NCBI RefSeq assembly: GCF_024171525.1
Contig: NZ_JALJZY010000006.1
Location: 101,250 to 165,249, forward strand
Reading direction: 5' to 3'
Length of the DNA stretch: 64,000 nt
Source of the DNA: Neisseriaceae bacterium HSC-16F19
Lineage (GTDB): Bacteria > Pseudomonadota > Gammaproteobacteria > Burkholderiales > Neisseriaceae
In this document: positions 5,760 through 13,624 of the stretch, piece after piece
Position numbering within the stretch: the stretch's first letter is position 1
Layout: each line of letters opens with the position of its first letter
Position numbers and translations under genes: made by a program
The notes under the pieces: model-generated
The model's input: the letters and a program-made list of their open reading frames with translations, nothing else
The model's database searches: none
Told to the model about the DNA's origin: nothing

Positions 5760-7484
5760 ATGTTTTCCAATGCCGACCTTTCCCCGGACAACGCCATCGA
5801 ACACAGTACCTTTACCGCCGTAAGCACAGTTTTGGCCACCATGGCGCCGCAGCAGTGGCCGCAGGTGGCGCCGTATGCCGCCGATGTGTTGCAGGCGCTG
5901 GATCAGGGCCACAGCTATATCCGGGTTGATGCCGCCGCCGTGCCGCTGTTGCAGGCGGCTGCGCCGCTGGTGGGCGCGCCGGGTGATTTTGTGCCGTTTG
6001 TACTCAGTGGTAACCGGCTGTTTCTGGGACGGATTTGGCAGTTGGAACACGATATTGCCCGCCATTTGCTGCGTTTGGCCGCTGCGCCGGTGAATGTTGC
6101 CGATAGGGACGCAGCTGCTGCGGCCTTGCGGGACTGGTTTCCCGAAGCCTCCAGCCGCGGCCAGCAGGAAGCGGCGGCTTTGGCGCTGTTGCAAGCCCTG
6201 ATGCTGCTCAACGGCGGCCCCGGTACCGGCAAAACCACCACCGTGGCTAAGCTCTTGGGTTTGCTGTGTTTGGGGCACAACGGCACCCTGCCCCGTATTG
6301 CGCTGGCCGCGCCCACCGGCAAGGCGGCGGCACGTATGTCGCAGGCTTTGCAACAGGCTTTGGGGCGATTTGAGTTGCCGGAACACATCCGCAGCCATTT
6401 GCAAACCTTGGAAGGCATTACCGTGCACCGCCTGCTCGGTCTGCGCCCGCCCATGCTGCAAGCGCGTTACGGCCCCGACCAGCCGCTACCCTTGGATATG
6501 GTGGTGGTGGACGAAGCCTCCATGCTCGACTATTCCTTATTAAACAAACTCTTGTCCGCCCTGCCCGACGGCTGCCGTCTGATTTTGCTGGGCGACCACA
6601 ACCAGCTGCCCGCCGTGGGTGCCGGCGATATTCTCGGCGCGCTGTCGCAGGAGACCTGTGTGAGCGGCGACTTGGCGGCTCAATTGCAGCAACTGCTGCC
6701 TGAAAGCCGCTGGCGGCAAGCGGCCGACATTCCGCCTCTGGCCGCCAATACGGCATTTTTGCGCGTCAGCCACCGTTTTGACGACAGCAGCGGCATCGGC
6801 CGCTTGGCCCGCGCTGTGGTGGCCGGAGATGCTGAGGCCGCCGTGGCCGCCTATGCTGATTTTCCCGCCGCATTGCATTACCGCGAAAACCTGCATCAGG
6901 CGGTGGCGGATTTATACCGCCTGCAACAGGATTATTGGCAGGCGGTGGCACAAGCGGATGTGGCCGCCGCCTTTGCCGCAGCCGAGCAGATTGTGGTGCT
7001 GGCGGCACGGCGGCAGGATGCGGCGGCGTTTAACGGCGCTTACCGCCGCTATCTCGGCCGCCACGGCCACGACACCGATGCACCGTGGTTTGCCGGACAG
7101 CTCATTATGGTGACGCAAAACGATTACGACAGCCGTCTGTTTAACGGCGATATCGGCATAGTGCTGGCAGACGCAGAGGGCAAACCCGCCGCCTGGTTTG
7201 GCGAAGCGGGCGCTTACCGCGCCCTGCCCTTAAGCCGCCTGCCGGAGCACGACACCGCCTTTGCCATCACCGTGCACAAAAGCCAGGGTTCGGAGTATGA
7301 CCAGGTATGGTTTTTGCCCGGCGAAGACGGCCACAGCGATCGCGCCCTGCTCTACACCGCCCTCACCCGCGCACGGCAGACATTTGTGTTCGGCGGCAAC
7401 GAAGCCGCCCTATGCCAAGCCCTGCTCACCCCCCGCCCGCGGCGCAGCGGTTTGCGGGCCGCACTGGCGGCACAGGCTGCCTGA
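5760..7484 (+). CDS. recD: RecBCD exonuclease V subunit RecD
   Basis: The 574-aa 5'-3' superfamily 1B helicase subunit of RecBCD is needed for double-strand-break repair and DNA degradation from ends. Visible motifs are Walker A NGGPGTGKTTT (about 151-161), Walker B VVVDEASMLD (about 248-257), LILLGDHNQLPAVGAGD (motif III region), and the C-terminal TVHKSQGSEYDQV (about 502-514) and ALTRAR blocks. Length is normal for RecD. recB and recC are not in this window. A DUS at 7474-7485 overlaps the end of the gene and supplies the TGA stop. The DUS just before the start leaves no obvious Shine-Dalgarno, so a slightly downstream start is possible but would remove little. Confidence 0.93.
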   Translation: MFSNADLSPDNAIEHSTFTAVSTVLATMAPQQWPQVAPYAADVLQALDQGHSYIRVDAAAVPLLQAAAPLVGAPGDFVPFVLSGNRLFLGRIWQLEHDIARHLLRLAAAPVNVADRDAAAAALRDWFPEASSRGQQEAAALALLQALMLLNGGPGTGKTTTVAKLLGLLCLGHNGTLPRIALAAPTGKAAARMSQALQQALGRFELPEHIRSHLQTLEGITVHRLLGLRPPMLQARYGPDQPLPLDMVVVDEASMLDYSLLNKLLSALPDGCRLILLGDHNQLPAVGAGDILGALSQETCVSGDLAAQLQQLLPESRWRQAADIPPLAANTAFLRVSHRFDDSSGIGRLARAVVAGDAEAAVAAYADFPAALHYRENLHQAVADLYRLQQDYWQAVAQADVAAAFAAAEQIVVLAARRQDAAAFNGAYRRYLGRHGHDTDAPWFAGQLIMVTQNDYDSRLFNGDIGIVLADAEGKPAAWFGEAGAYRALPLSRLPEHDTAFAITVHKSQGSEYDQVWFLPGEDGHSDRALLYTALTRARQTFVFGGNEAALCQALLTPRPRRSGLRAALAAQAA

Positions 7485-7503
7485 AAACAGACAGGGTCGG
7501 TTT

Positions 7504-7708
7504 TATAGTCATTTAACACAGAACGATACGGCGTTGCTGTCCCACGGGGATTTCCTACGGTCGCGCCAGGCTCAAAGAGAACGATTTTGTAAGTCGCTAA
7601 AGCGGCAACAAAAATCATTTCCGTACTATCTGTACTGTCTGCCCCGCGGGACTTCGCTGCGCTCGCGGCTTTTTGCTGCCTTGTCTCGTTCTGTGTTATG
7701 CGACTATA
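7504..7708. mobile_element. Correia-like repeat element, full-length form
   Basis: The element starts TATAGTCATTTAACACAGAACGATACG and ends with the inverse form CGTTCTGTGTTATGCGACTATA. Inside are CAGGCTCAAAGAGAACGATTTTG and CCGTACTATCTGTACTGTCTG, blocks I recognise from the Correia repeat-enclosed elements of Neisseria. At 205 bp it is the long form, with an internal stem that the short copies at 18435 and 28086 lack. It lies directly after recD. Confidence 0.8.
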
Positions 7709-7745
7709 AAAAACAGGGACGGTAAACCCGTCCCTGTTGTTTTTC
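7709..7745. terminator. Terminator downstream of metZ
   Basis: Stem AACAGGGACGG with CCGTCCCTGTT, a 5-nt loop and flanking A- and T-runs. It follows the metZ stop (7760, minus strand) and abuts the end of the Correia-like element, so it may also stop recD read-through. Confidence 0.85.
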
Positions 7746-7759
7746 AGGCAGCCTGTGCA

Positions 7760-8941
7760 TTACACCGGCAATTGCGCCAACACCTCGGCCAAATCGGCTT
7801 TCAAATCTTCCAAGTCTTCCAAGCCCACGGAAATGCGGATGAGGTTGGGCTTGATACCGGCAGCCTGCTTGGCTTCCGCGCTCATGCGGCCGTGGGTGGT
7901 GGTCCACGGGTGGGTGATGGTGGATTTGACATCGCCGAAATTGGCGGTTTTGGAGAAGATGCCCACATGGTCGATGATATGCCATGCCGCCTCTTGGCCG
8001 CCTTTGACTTCCAGCGCCAGCACCGAGCCGCCGCCGGATTGCTGTTTGCGCACCAGTTCGGCCTGCGGGTTTTCAGGCAGCCCGGCGTAATAGACTTTTT
8101 CCACCTGCGGCTGTTGCTGCAACCATTGCGCCAGTGCCAGTGCGGCCTGATTTTGCGCGCGCAGGCGCAGCGGCAGGGTTTCGCAGCCGCCCAAGAGCAC
8201 CCAGGCATTGAAGGGCGCGAGGCTGATGCCGGCGGAATTGACATACAGCGCAATCTGCTGAATGAGTTCGGCCTTGCCGCACACCACGCCGCCGAGCACC
8301 CTGCCCTGGCCGTCTATGCCTTTGGTGGCGGACTGGATGGACAAATCCGCGCCCAGTGTGAGCGGCTGCTGGATGGCGGGCGAGCAGAAACAGTTGTCCA
8401 CCGCCAGCAAAATGCCGTGTTGGTGCGCCAGTTCGGCCAAGGCGCCCAAATCGGCCACTTCGCCCAAGGGGTTGGATGGGGTTTCCAAAAACATCATCTT
8501 GGTATTGGGGCGGATGGCGGCGGCCCATTCGCTGATGTCGGTTTGCGAGACAAAAGTAATGTCGATGCCGAAACGGGTGACATGACCTTCGAGATAACCG
8601 GCGGTGGTGCCGAACAGGCTGCGGCTGCTGATGAGGTGGTCGCCGGCATTGAGAAAAGTGAGCAAGGCTGCCTGAATGGCGGCCATGCCGGTGGCAGTGG
8701 CCACGGCGGCTTCGGCTTTTTCCAGATGCGCCACGCGGTTTTGGAAGGCGGTGATGGTGGGATTGGCGGTGCGCGAATAGGTATAACCGGCCTTGGTCTT
8801 GTTAAACAGGGCTGCGCCGTCGGCGGCGCTGTCAAACATAAAACTGCTGGTTAAAAACAGGGCCTGATTGTGTTCGTTGTAGTGGGTTTGTTCTTTGCTG
8901 CCGCGGATGGCCAGCGTTTGCGGATGTTTGGCTTTGCTCAT
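7760..8941 (-). CDS. metZ: O-succinylhomoserine sulfhydrylase
   Basis: A 393-aa PLP enzyme of the Cys/Met metabolism family, which makes homocysteine directly from O-succinylhomoserine and sulfide in methionine synthesis. The start MSKAKHPQTLAIRGSKEQTH at 8941 gives the usual length; the frame is open further upstream but that extension is not conserved-looking. Key features are YSRTANPT (about 55-62), FLETPSNPLG (151-160), AVDNCFCSP (180-188) and the Schiff-base lysine in SATKGIDGQGRV (Lys207). The set of motifs is closer to MetZ than to cystathionine gamma-synthase or lyase, but the substrate is inferred. A complete DUS lies in-frame at about 8665. The gene stands alone, with its own terminator. 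Confidence 0.9.
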   Translation of the reverse strand: MSKAKHPQTLAIRGSKEQTHYNEHNQALFLTSSFMFDSAADGAALFNKTKAGYTYSRTANPTITAFQNRVAHLEKAEAAVATATGMAAIQAALLTFLNAGDHLISSRSLFGTTAGYLEGHVTRFGIDITFVSQTDISEWAAAIRPNTKMMFLETPSNPLGEVADLGALAELAHQHGILLAVDNCFCSPAIQQPLTLGADLSIQSATKGIDGQGRVLGGVVCGKAELIQQIALYVNSAGISLAPFNAWVLLGGCETLPLRLRAQNQAALALAQWLQQQPQVEKVYYAGLPENPQAELVRKQQSGGGSVLALEVKGGQEAAWHIIDHVGIFSKTANFGDVKSTITHPWTTTHGRMSAEAKQAAGIKPNLIRISVGLEDLEDLKADLAEVLAQLPV

Positions 8942-9112
8942 GATGGATGGACGGTAAAAGGCGGGTAAAAGACAAGGTGTGCCATTGTGCGCTTTTTTGT
9001 GTTGCACTGCAATGTGCGCGATGGAAACCTTTTTGCTGCGCAGAAGCCCGCTGCGCTCCCTTTCAGGCAGCCTGATACCGCAGCGCGTCATGCCTCGGTA
9101 AAACCCTTGTGC

Positions 9113-9118
9113 TATAGT
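9113..9118 (+). promoter_or_regulatory. Putative -10 box
   Basis: TATAGT about 30 nt upstream of the 102-aa hypothetical gene at 9147, in the arrangement GCTATAGTAGCGCCCG typical of start sites in this genome. No convincing -35 is visible. Confidence 0.45.
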
Positions 9119-9146
9119 AGCGCCCGTTTTTTCGGGCCTGAAATCT

Positions 9147-9455
9147 ATGGAAACGCTCACCCCCCTGTTGCAACAGAAAATCCGCCACAGCGATTATGCG
9201 GACATGATCGCCCGCACCGCCGCCCAATTGAGCCGCAGCGAACAAGACTTGCTGGCGGAAATTGTGACGGCGTTTGATTTTGATGCCGTACAGGCGCAGG
9301 CGCTGGCGCAGGCGGTGTTGCAGCAGAGCCGTTTCGACCCCTTTGCCCTGCATATCGAAGAGGATGAGGAAGACTTTACCGGCATCTGCCCGCACTGCCT
9401 CAATCCGCCGGTACCGCCCTTGCGCGATTATCAGATGTGGCGGCAGCAGGCTTAA
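9147..9455 (+). CDS. Conserved-looking small hypothetical protein
   Basis: A 102-aa soluble acidic protein that I do not recognise. It begins METLTPLLQQKIRHSDYADM, is mostly predicted helix, has an acidic run (HIEEDEEDF, about 73-81) and a lone CPHC pair near residues 86-89 followed by proline-rich LNPPVPPLRDY. The Cys pair could be half of a metal site, perhaps completed by dimerisation, but this is speculation. It has its own -10 candidate and high-GC codon use like its neighbours, which supports a real gene. Confidence 0.6.
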   Translation: METLTPLLQQKIRHSDYADMIARTAAQLSRSEQDLLAEIVTAFDFDAVQAQALAQAVLQQSRFDPFALHIEEDEEDFTGICPHCLNPPVPPLRDYQMWRQQA

Positions 9456-9461
9456 GCTGAT

Positions 9462-9640
9462 GTAGGATGGGTGCTTGCACCCATGCGGGCTGTGCGGGCG
9501 GGTGCAAGCGATGGTGGGCTTACGCCCACCCTACCGTTCAAGTCTGTTTTCAGGTAGCCCTGGGGTGGGTGTCAACCCATCATTTGGATTGTCAGTCGGC
9601 CTACCCCAAACCAAACGCGTGGGTGCCAGCACCCACCCTA
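9462..9640. repeat. Cluster of GTAGGNTGGGTG palindromes
   Basis: Several short imperfect palindromes follow each other: GTAGGATGGGTGCTTGCACCCA, GGTGGGCTTACGCCCACCCTAC, GGGTGGGTGTCAACCCA and GGGTGCCAGCACCCACCCTAC. They belong to the same loose family as those near 16251, 23340, 27958, 29956 and 52728. A TTCAGGTAGCCC uptake-like site lies at 9548. All lie in the leader region of the decarboxylase gene. Confidence 0.7.
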
Positions 9641-9674
9641 CAAACCACACACACCACCCACAGGAGAATTCACA

Positions 9675-11576
9675 ATGAGCGCCTTATGCAGCGTGATGGT
9701 TTTGTCCAAAGACGGCAACAGCAACCTCAAAGACCAGATGCAGGTCGCCTCGCCGATGATGCTGGTTTTCGACAATGTCCGTTTTGAGGAATGGGAATAC
9801 GGCCTGAACGATGCGCGTACGCAGGCGGTGCTGCTGGACGGCGCGCGCTTGAGCCAGAAACAGTTGCAGAGCATACACGCGGCCTATGTGTCCGGCAGCT
9901 GGCGTGCCGAGGTGCCGCTGTATTTGTGGAATGCCGGCGGCGGCAAACATGCGGCCTGCCCGCAGGCGCGGCTGATTGACAGCCCCAGCCGCGATGCCGC
10001 GGCGGTGGTGGCGGTGATTGTGGCCGATTTGCAGGCCAAGGCGCGTACGCCGTTTTATTCGGCGCTGAAAAACTATGTCGATAAAAAATCCGACTCCTGG
10101 CACACGCCCGGCCATTCCAGCGGCGACTCACTGCGACAAAGCACTTGGGGCAGCGATTTCTACCATTTTGTCGGCCAGAGCATGTGGCAGGCGGATTTGT
10201 CGGTGTCGGTGCAGAGCCTGGATTCCCTGCTGCACCCCGAAGGCGTGATTGCCGAGGCGCAAAATCTGGCCGCAGACGCGTTTGGCGCGCGCCGCACCTA
10301 TTTCGCCACCAACGGCTCCTCCACCGCCAACAAAGTCATTTTGCAAAGCCTGCTGATTCCCGGCGACACCCTGCTTTTGGACCGCAATTGCCACAAATCC
10401 GTGCACCACGGCGTGATTTTGTCCGGTGCCAAACCGGTGTATCTGGACAGCAGCGTTAACGAAGCGCTGGGCTTGTTCGGTCTGGTGCCGCAAAAAACCA
10501 TTTTGGAGGCCATAGAGGCGCATCCGCACGCCAAGGCGCTGATACTCACCAGCAGCACTTACGACGGCATGTGTTACGACCTCAAGCCGGTCATCGAGGC
10601 CGCCCACCGTCACGGCATCAAGGTGATTATCGACGAGGCCTGGTACGGTTTTGCCCGTTTCCACCCCGCCCTGCGCCCCACCGCGCTGGAATTGGGCGCC
10701 GACTATGTGACCCAGAGCACCCACAAAACCATGTCGGCGTTTTCGCAGGCGAGCATGGTGCATGTCAACGACCCGGCACACGACCCGCATATGCTGCGCG
10801 AAACCTTCAATATGCACGCCTCCACCAGCCCGCAATACAGCATTATTGCCAGCCTGGACGTGGCGCGTCAGCAAATGGTGATGGAGGGCTACGGCCTCTT
10901 GAGCAATGCGCTGGAGCTGGCGGCCATGCTGCGCCAGCAAATCAACGCCCTGCACCACTTTAAGGTGCTGGATTTGGACGATTTGATGCCGGAGTCCATC
11001 CGCGGCGACAATGTACGTCTGGACCCGACCAAAATCACCATAGACACCCGCGCCAGCGGTTTTTCCGGCAACCAGATTCAGCATATTCTGTTTGAACGCT
11101 TCAATATCCAAGTGGAGAAATCCACTTTTGCCACCGTGAGCACGCTGATTACCATCGGCACCAGTGCCGAAAAAACCATGCGCCTCATCCATGCGCTGGC
11201 GACTTTGGACAAGGAAAAACCCAAACGCAGCATTCGTTTGCGCGCGCCCAGTCTGAAGGTGCCGCACTTTACCGAACTGGCCTGCCTGCCGCGTGATGCT
11301 TTTTACTGCCACGGCGAGCGCCTGCCTTTGGTGAAAAACGGCAAGCTCAATCCCGCCTTGGTGGGCCGCGTGTGTTGCGACCAAATCGTACCCTATCCGC
11401 CCGGCATTCCGGTGCTGGTGCCCGGCCAGCTGATTTCGCGCGAAATCGGCGATTTTCTCGCCAAAATGCTTTGCGGCCAAGACGACAAGGAAATCCACGG
11501 TCTCACCCACAATGACGGCGGCGGCATCCGCGTGCTCACTGCTGCGGAGCAGCAATCTTTGCAAAAAGCATCATAA
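9675..11576 (+). CDS. Orn/Lys/Arg decarboxylase, PLP fold type I
   Basis: A 633-aa enzyme of the bacterial ornithine/lysine/arginine decarboxylase group, which releases CO2 from a basic amino acid to give putrescine, cadaverine or agmatine, for polyamine supply or acid resistance. Motifs are SWHTPGHSSGDSLRQS (about 140-155), FATNGSSTANKV, VIIDEAWYGFARFHP with the PLP-ring Asp, and the Schiff-base lysine in STHKTMSAFSQ (Lys351). The C-terminal domain has VPYPPGIPVLVPGQ. The N-terminal wing domain appears shorter than in the ~715-755-aa E. coli inducible enzymes, so oligomer form may differ. Substrate cannot be assigned. AGGAGAATTCACA precedes the ATG. Confidence 0.88.
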   Translation: MSALCSVMVLSKDGNSNLKDQMQVASPMMLVFDNVRFEEWEYGLNDARTQAVLLDGARLSQKQLQSIHAAYVSGSWRAEVPLYLWNAGGGKHAACPQARLIDSPSRDAAAVVAVIVADLQAKARTPFYSALKNYVDKKSDSWHTPGHSSGDSLRQSTWGSDFYHFVGQSMWQADLSVSVQSLDSLLHPEGVIAEAQNLAADAFGARRTYFATNGSSTANKVILQSLLIPGDTLLLDRNCHKSVHHGVILSGAKPVYLDSSVNEALGLFGLVPQKTILEAIEAHPHAKALILTSSTYDGMCYDLKPVIEAAHRHGIKVIIDEAWYGFARFHPALRPTALELGADYVTQSTHKTMSAFSQASMVHVNDPAHDPHMLRETFNMHASTSPQYSIIASLDVARQQMVMEGYGLLSNALELAAMLRQQINALHHFKVLDLDDLMPESIRGDNVRLDPTKITIDTRASGFSGNQIQHILFERFNIQVEKSTFATVSTLITIGTSAEKTMRLIHALATLDKEKPKRSIRLRAPSLKVPHFTELACLPRDAFYCHGERLPLVKNGKLNPALVGRVCCDQIVPYPPGIPVLVPGQLISREIGDFLAKMLCGQDDKEIHGLTHNDGGGIRVLTAAEQQSLQKAS

Positions 11577-11632
11577 CGACAGTCATTGCCCGCTTGCCAT
11601 GCCATTGGCACCTTGGTAGTATTGACGTGCCC

Positions 11633-11666
11633 TAACGGATAGCCTGGCCTATCCGTTATTTATTTA
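11633..11666 (+). terminator. Terminator after the decarboxylase gene
   Basis: Stem TAACGGATAG with CTATCCGTTA, a 6-nt loop, then TTTATTT. It lies 57 bp after the decarboxylase stop and separates it from the lipoprotein genes. Confidence 0.8.
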
Positions 11667-11694
11667 ACATTCAAGGATAAAAAGGATTGCAAAC

Positions 11695-12309
11695 ATGAAT
11701 CGTCAATTGTGCTTATTGTGTGTGGCGGCGGTATTGGGTCTGGCTGCCTGCGGTAAAGAACAGGCACCGGCTTCCAATCAGCAGACTCCGGCACAGGCTG
11801 CCGCCGGACAACAGGCCGAAAGTGCCAAAATCGATATGTTTGCCGATGCGGCCCTGCTGCAAAAAGCCCAAGACGAATTGAAAGCCCTGCCCCAGTTTGG
11901 CGGCAAAGCGCTGATGGTTTTTCAGGACATCTTTTTTTATCGTGACGGGCGCATCAAAATCACCCTGCAAGACCCCAACAATCCGGAAAATGTAGACCGC
12001 TACGAATATCAAAACGGCCAATGGGGCAACCCGAAACCGGTGAAAATCATAGGCGGCGGCAATATGGACGACAATCTGACCCCGCTGGACGACATCCCGT
12101 TTGCCCTGGTGGCCGAGATGGCGAAAACCTGGTCTGAGAAAGCCCAAGAAGTGGGCGCCGAGAAAACCGAGATGCCTTCCATCAGCTTCAATTTTTGGGT
12201 ACACAACGGAACACGCTTGTGGAATGCGGCCAATATCGACACCGAGCGCGAGCAGTATTACCTGTTTTTCAATATGGACGGTACGGTTCAAGAATTTAAA
12301 AAGAAATAA
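11695..12309 (+). CDS. Putative lipoprotein, paralogue 1
   Basis: A 204-aa protein with a lipoprotein signal peptide (MNRQLCLLCVAAVLGLAAC), lipobox LAAC with the modified Cys at 19, followed by a Gln/Ala-rich linker and a folded domain from about residue 50. It is a clear paralogue of the next gene. Both share QKA-DEL-ALPQF-GK, VFQD, the D/N-rich PNNPE block, a YEY motif, DNLTPL and EKAQEVG, and both end with GTVQEFKK. Predicted to sit in the outer or inner membrane facing the periplasm. I do not recognise a functional family. It is followed by its own DUS-pair terminator, so it is probably transcribed alone. Confidence 0.8.
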   Translation: MNRQLCLLCVAAVLGLAACGKEQAPASNQQTPAQAAAGQQAESAKIDMFADAALLQKAQDELKALPQFGGKALMVFQDIFFYRDGRIKITLQDPNNPENVDRYEYQNGQWGNPKPVKIIGGGNMDDNLTPLDDIPFALVAEMAKTWSEKAQEVGAEKTEMPSISFNFWVHNGTRLWNAANIDTEREQYYLFFNMDGTVQEFKKK

Positions 12310-12330
12310 GCTCTAGCGGATTTGACAATC

Positions 12331-12365
12331 AAAAAGGCTGCCTGGAAGTTTCAGGCAGCCTTTTT
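12331..12365 (+). terminator. DUS-pair terminator after lipoprotein 1
   Basis: AAAAAGGCTGCCTGGAA and TTTCAGGCAGCCTTTTT form a hairpin ending in T5. The left arm has CTGGAA in place of CTGAAA, so only the right arm is a perfect uptake sequence. Confidence 0.85.
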
Positions 12366-12395
12366 AACGCATAAGCATCTCCCAGATGTAAATTT

Positions 12396-12424
12396 TTGTT
12401 GATAATAGTTAAATGGTCTATAAA
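12396..12424 (+). promoter_or_regulatory. Putative promoter of lipoprotein 2
   Basis: TTGTTG and TATAAA are spaced by 17 nt, in an AT-rich stretch about 77 bp upstream of the second lipoprotein start. Confidence 0.4.
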
Positions 12425-12500
12425 ATCCCCCTGTAAATGGTCACAACAGCCCTTATCGGCTGTTATCCGGGTTAAACCTTAACAAGAAAACAGGATATAC

Positions 12501-13100
12501 ATGATGAAACAAAAATTGTGGTTATTACTGACGGCAGCGGTATTGGGTCTGGCGGCCTGCGGCGGACAAGATCAGGGCAGCAGTGCGGCGCCTGCCGAAG
12601 CAGCCGCTACAGCCGTAGACCTCACCACTGCCGAAGGCCTGCAAAAAGCGAAAGACGAACTGCAAGCCCTGCCCCAGTTTCAAGGCAAATCCGTGCAGGT
12701 ATTCCAAGATGTGACTTTCCACCTCGGAAAATACAAATCCATTCAAATCAACCTCCAAAACCCGGACAATCCGGAACATGTTGATCATTACGAATACAAA
12801 GACGGTGCTTGGAGCGAACCGGTACCGGTTCAATTGCGCGGCAACGGTGATTTGAAAGACAACCTGACCCCGCTGGAGGAAATCGACTTTGCCTTGGTGG
12901 CCGATCTGAACAAGATTTGGTTGGAAAAAGCCCAGGAGGTCGGCGTTGAAGACTTTGATGCCCGCGCCATACGTTTTGATTTCGATATGACTCCGCGCGG
13001 ACCGCAACGACGCTGGGAAGCCATGCTGACAACACCCCGCGAAAGATACGATTTGAACTTCAATTTGGACGGCACCGTTCAAGAGTTCAAAAAGCAATAA
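12501..13100 (+). CDS. Putative lipoprotein, paralogue 2
   Basis: A 199-aa lipoprotein, signal MMKQKLWLLLTAAVLGLAAC with lipidated Cys20. The mature domain aligns end to end with the preceding gene (see the shared blocks given there), at an identity I judge by eye at about half. A tandem duplication with later divergence is the simple explanation. The linker after the Cys is shorter and Ala-rich. A second ATG directly follows the first, and either may start translation. The function is unknown. Its own promoter and terminator suggest the pair can be expressed differently. Confidence 0.8.
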   Translation: MMKQKLWLLLTAAVLGLAACGGQDQGSSAAPAEAAATAVDLTTAEGLQKAKDELQALPQFQGKSVQVFQDVTFHLGKYKSIQINLQNPDNPEHVDHYEYKDGAWSEPVPVQLRGNGDLKDNLTPLEEIDFALVADLNKIWLEKAQEVGVEDFDARAIRFDFDMTPRGPQRRWEAMLTTPRERYDLNFNLDGTVQEFKKQ

Positions 13101-13120
13101 GTCCCCGGGTTTGACAACCC

Positions 13121-13165
13121 AAAAGGCTGCCTGAAACTATTTTGCAAAGTTTCAAGCAGCCTTTT
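13121..13165 (+). terminator. DUS-derived terminator after lipoprotein 2
   Basis: AAAAGGCTGCCTGAAACTATTTTGC faces GTTTCAAGCAGCCTTTT. The right arm is a mutated uptake sequence (CAAGCAGCCT), but the stem is kept. Confidence 0.75.
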
Positions 13166-13183
13166 AACATCAATAGCTGTGGC

Positions 13184-13624
13184 TTAATCCGTCTTCTGCT
13201 CAGGCATCTGCAAATGGATGCGCGCCACAGCTATGGGCTTGTGCTCCCATTCCTGCCAGCCCTCAATCGCCAGATTGGCAATACGGCTGCCCTGGCGGGT
13301 GAGCGTGCAGCGGGCATAACAGGTTTGTGCCTTGCCACTACGCAGATAGTCCAACGAAAAGTCGATGATTTTGGGCATCTCGGTCAAACCGGGGCTTTGA
13401 TGGCACAAAAACAGCTCCGCCGCACTTTCCAAAAAACCGCCAATCAGGCCGCCGTGGATGGCGGGCAGAAACACATTGCCGATATTCTGCTCGGCAAACG
13501 GCAGCGCAAACAGCAGGCGGTCTTCATCGTCATGACCCATCTGCAAACCGATAAAACCCGCATAAGGCAGGGTTTGGGCCGCCCAGGCGGTCAGTTCCGG
13601 GTCGGCATAGAAAAAGGTACTCAT
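13184..13624 (-). CDS. Hotdog-fold thioesterase, PaaI-like (second of a tandem pair)
   Basis: A 146-aa protein starting MSTFFYADPELTAWAAQTLP. The start is set by the 4-bp ATGA overlap with the upstream gene; a longer frame upstream is just the other gene read in another frame. A hotdog fold is suggested by FLPAIHGGLIGGFLESAAEL (the HGG motif before the central helix) and by the strand-rich second half (IIDFSLDYLRSG, CYARCTLTRQGSRIANLAIEGW). Members hydrolyse acyl-CoA thioesters, and the substrate is unknown. The catalytic Asp/Glu that normally follows HGG is represented by Glu in ESAAEL. The tight coupling to another hotdog protein suggests they may form a heteromer. Confidence 0.78.
   Translation of the reverse strand: MSTFFYADPELTAWAAQTLPYAGFIGLQMGHDDEDRLLFALPFAEQNIGNVFLPAIHGGLIGGFLESAAELFLCHQSPGLTEMPKIIDFSLDYLRSGKAQTCYARCTLTRQGSRIANLAIEGWQEWEHKPIAVARIHLQMPEQKTD

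Noticed and set aside
7261..7725. 154-codon frame covering the end of recD and the Correia-like element
   Set aside because: Alternative frame of recD joined to repeat DNA.
9462..9640. Possible CRISPR-like array of GTGGG repeats
   Set aside because: Units are palindromic, uneven in length and lack regular spacers; no cas genes nearby.
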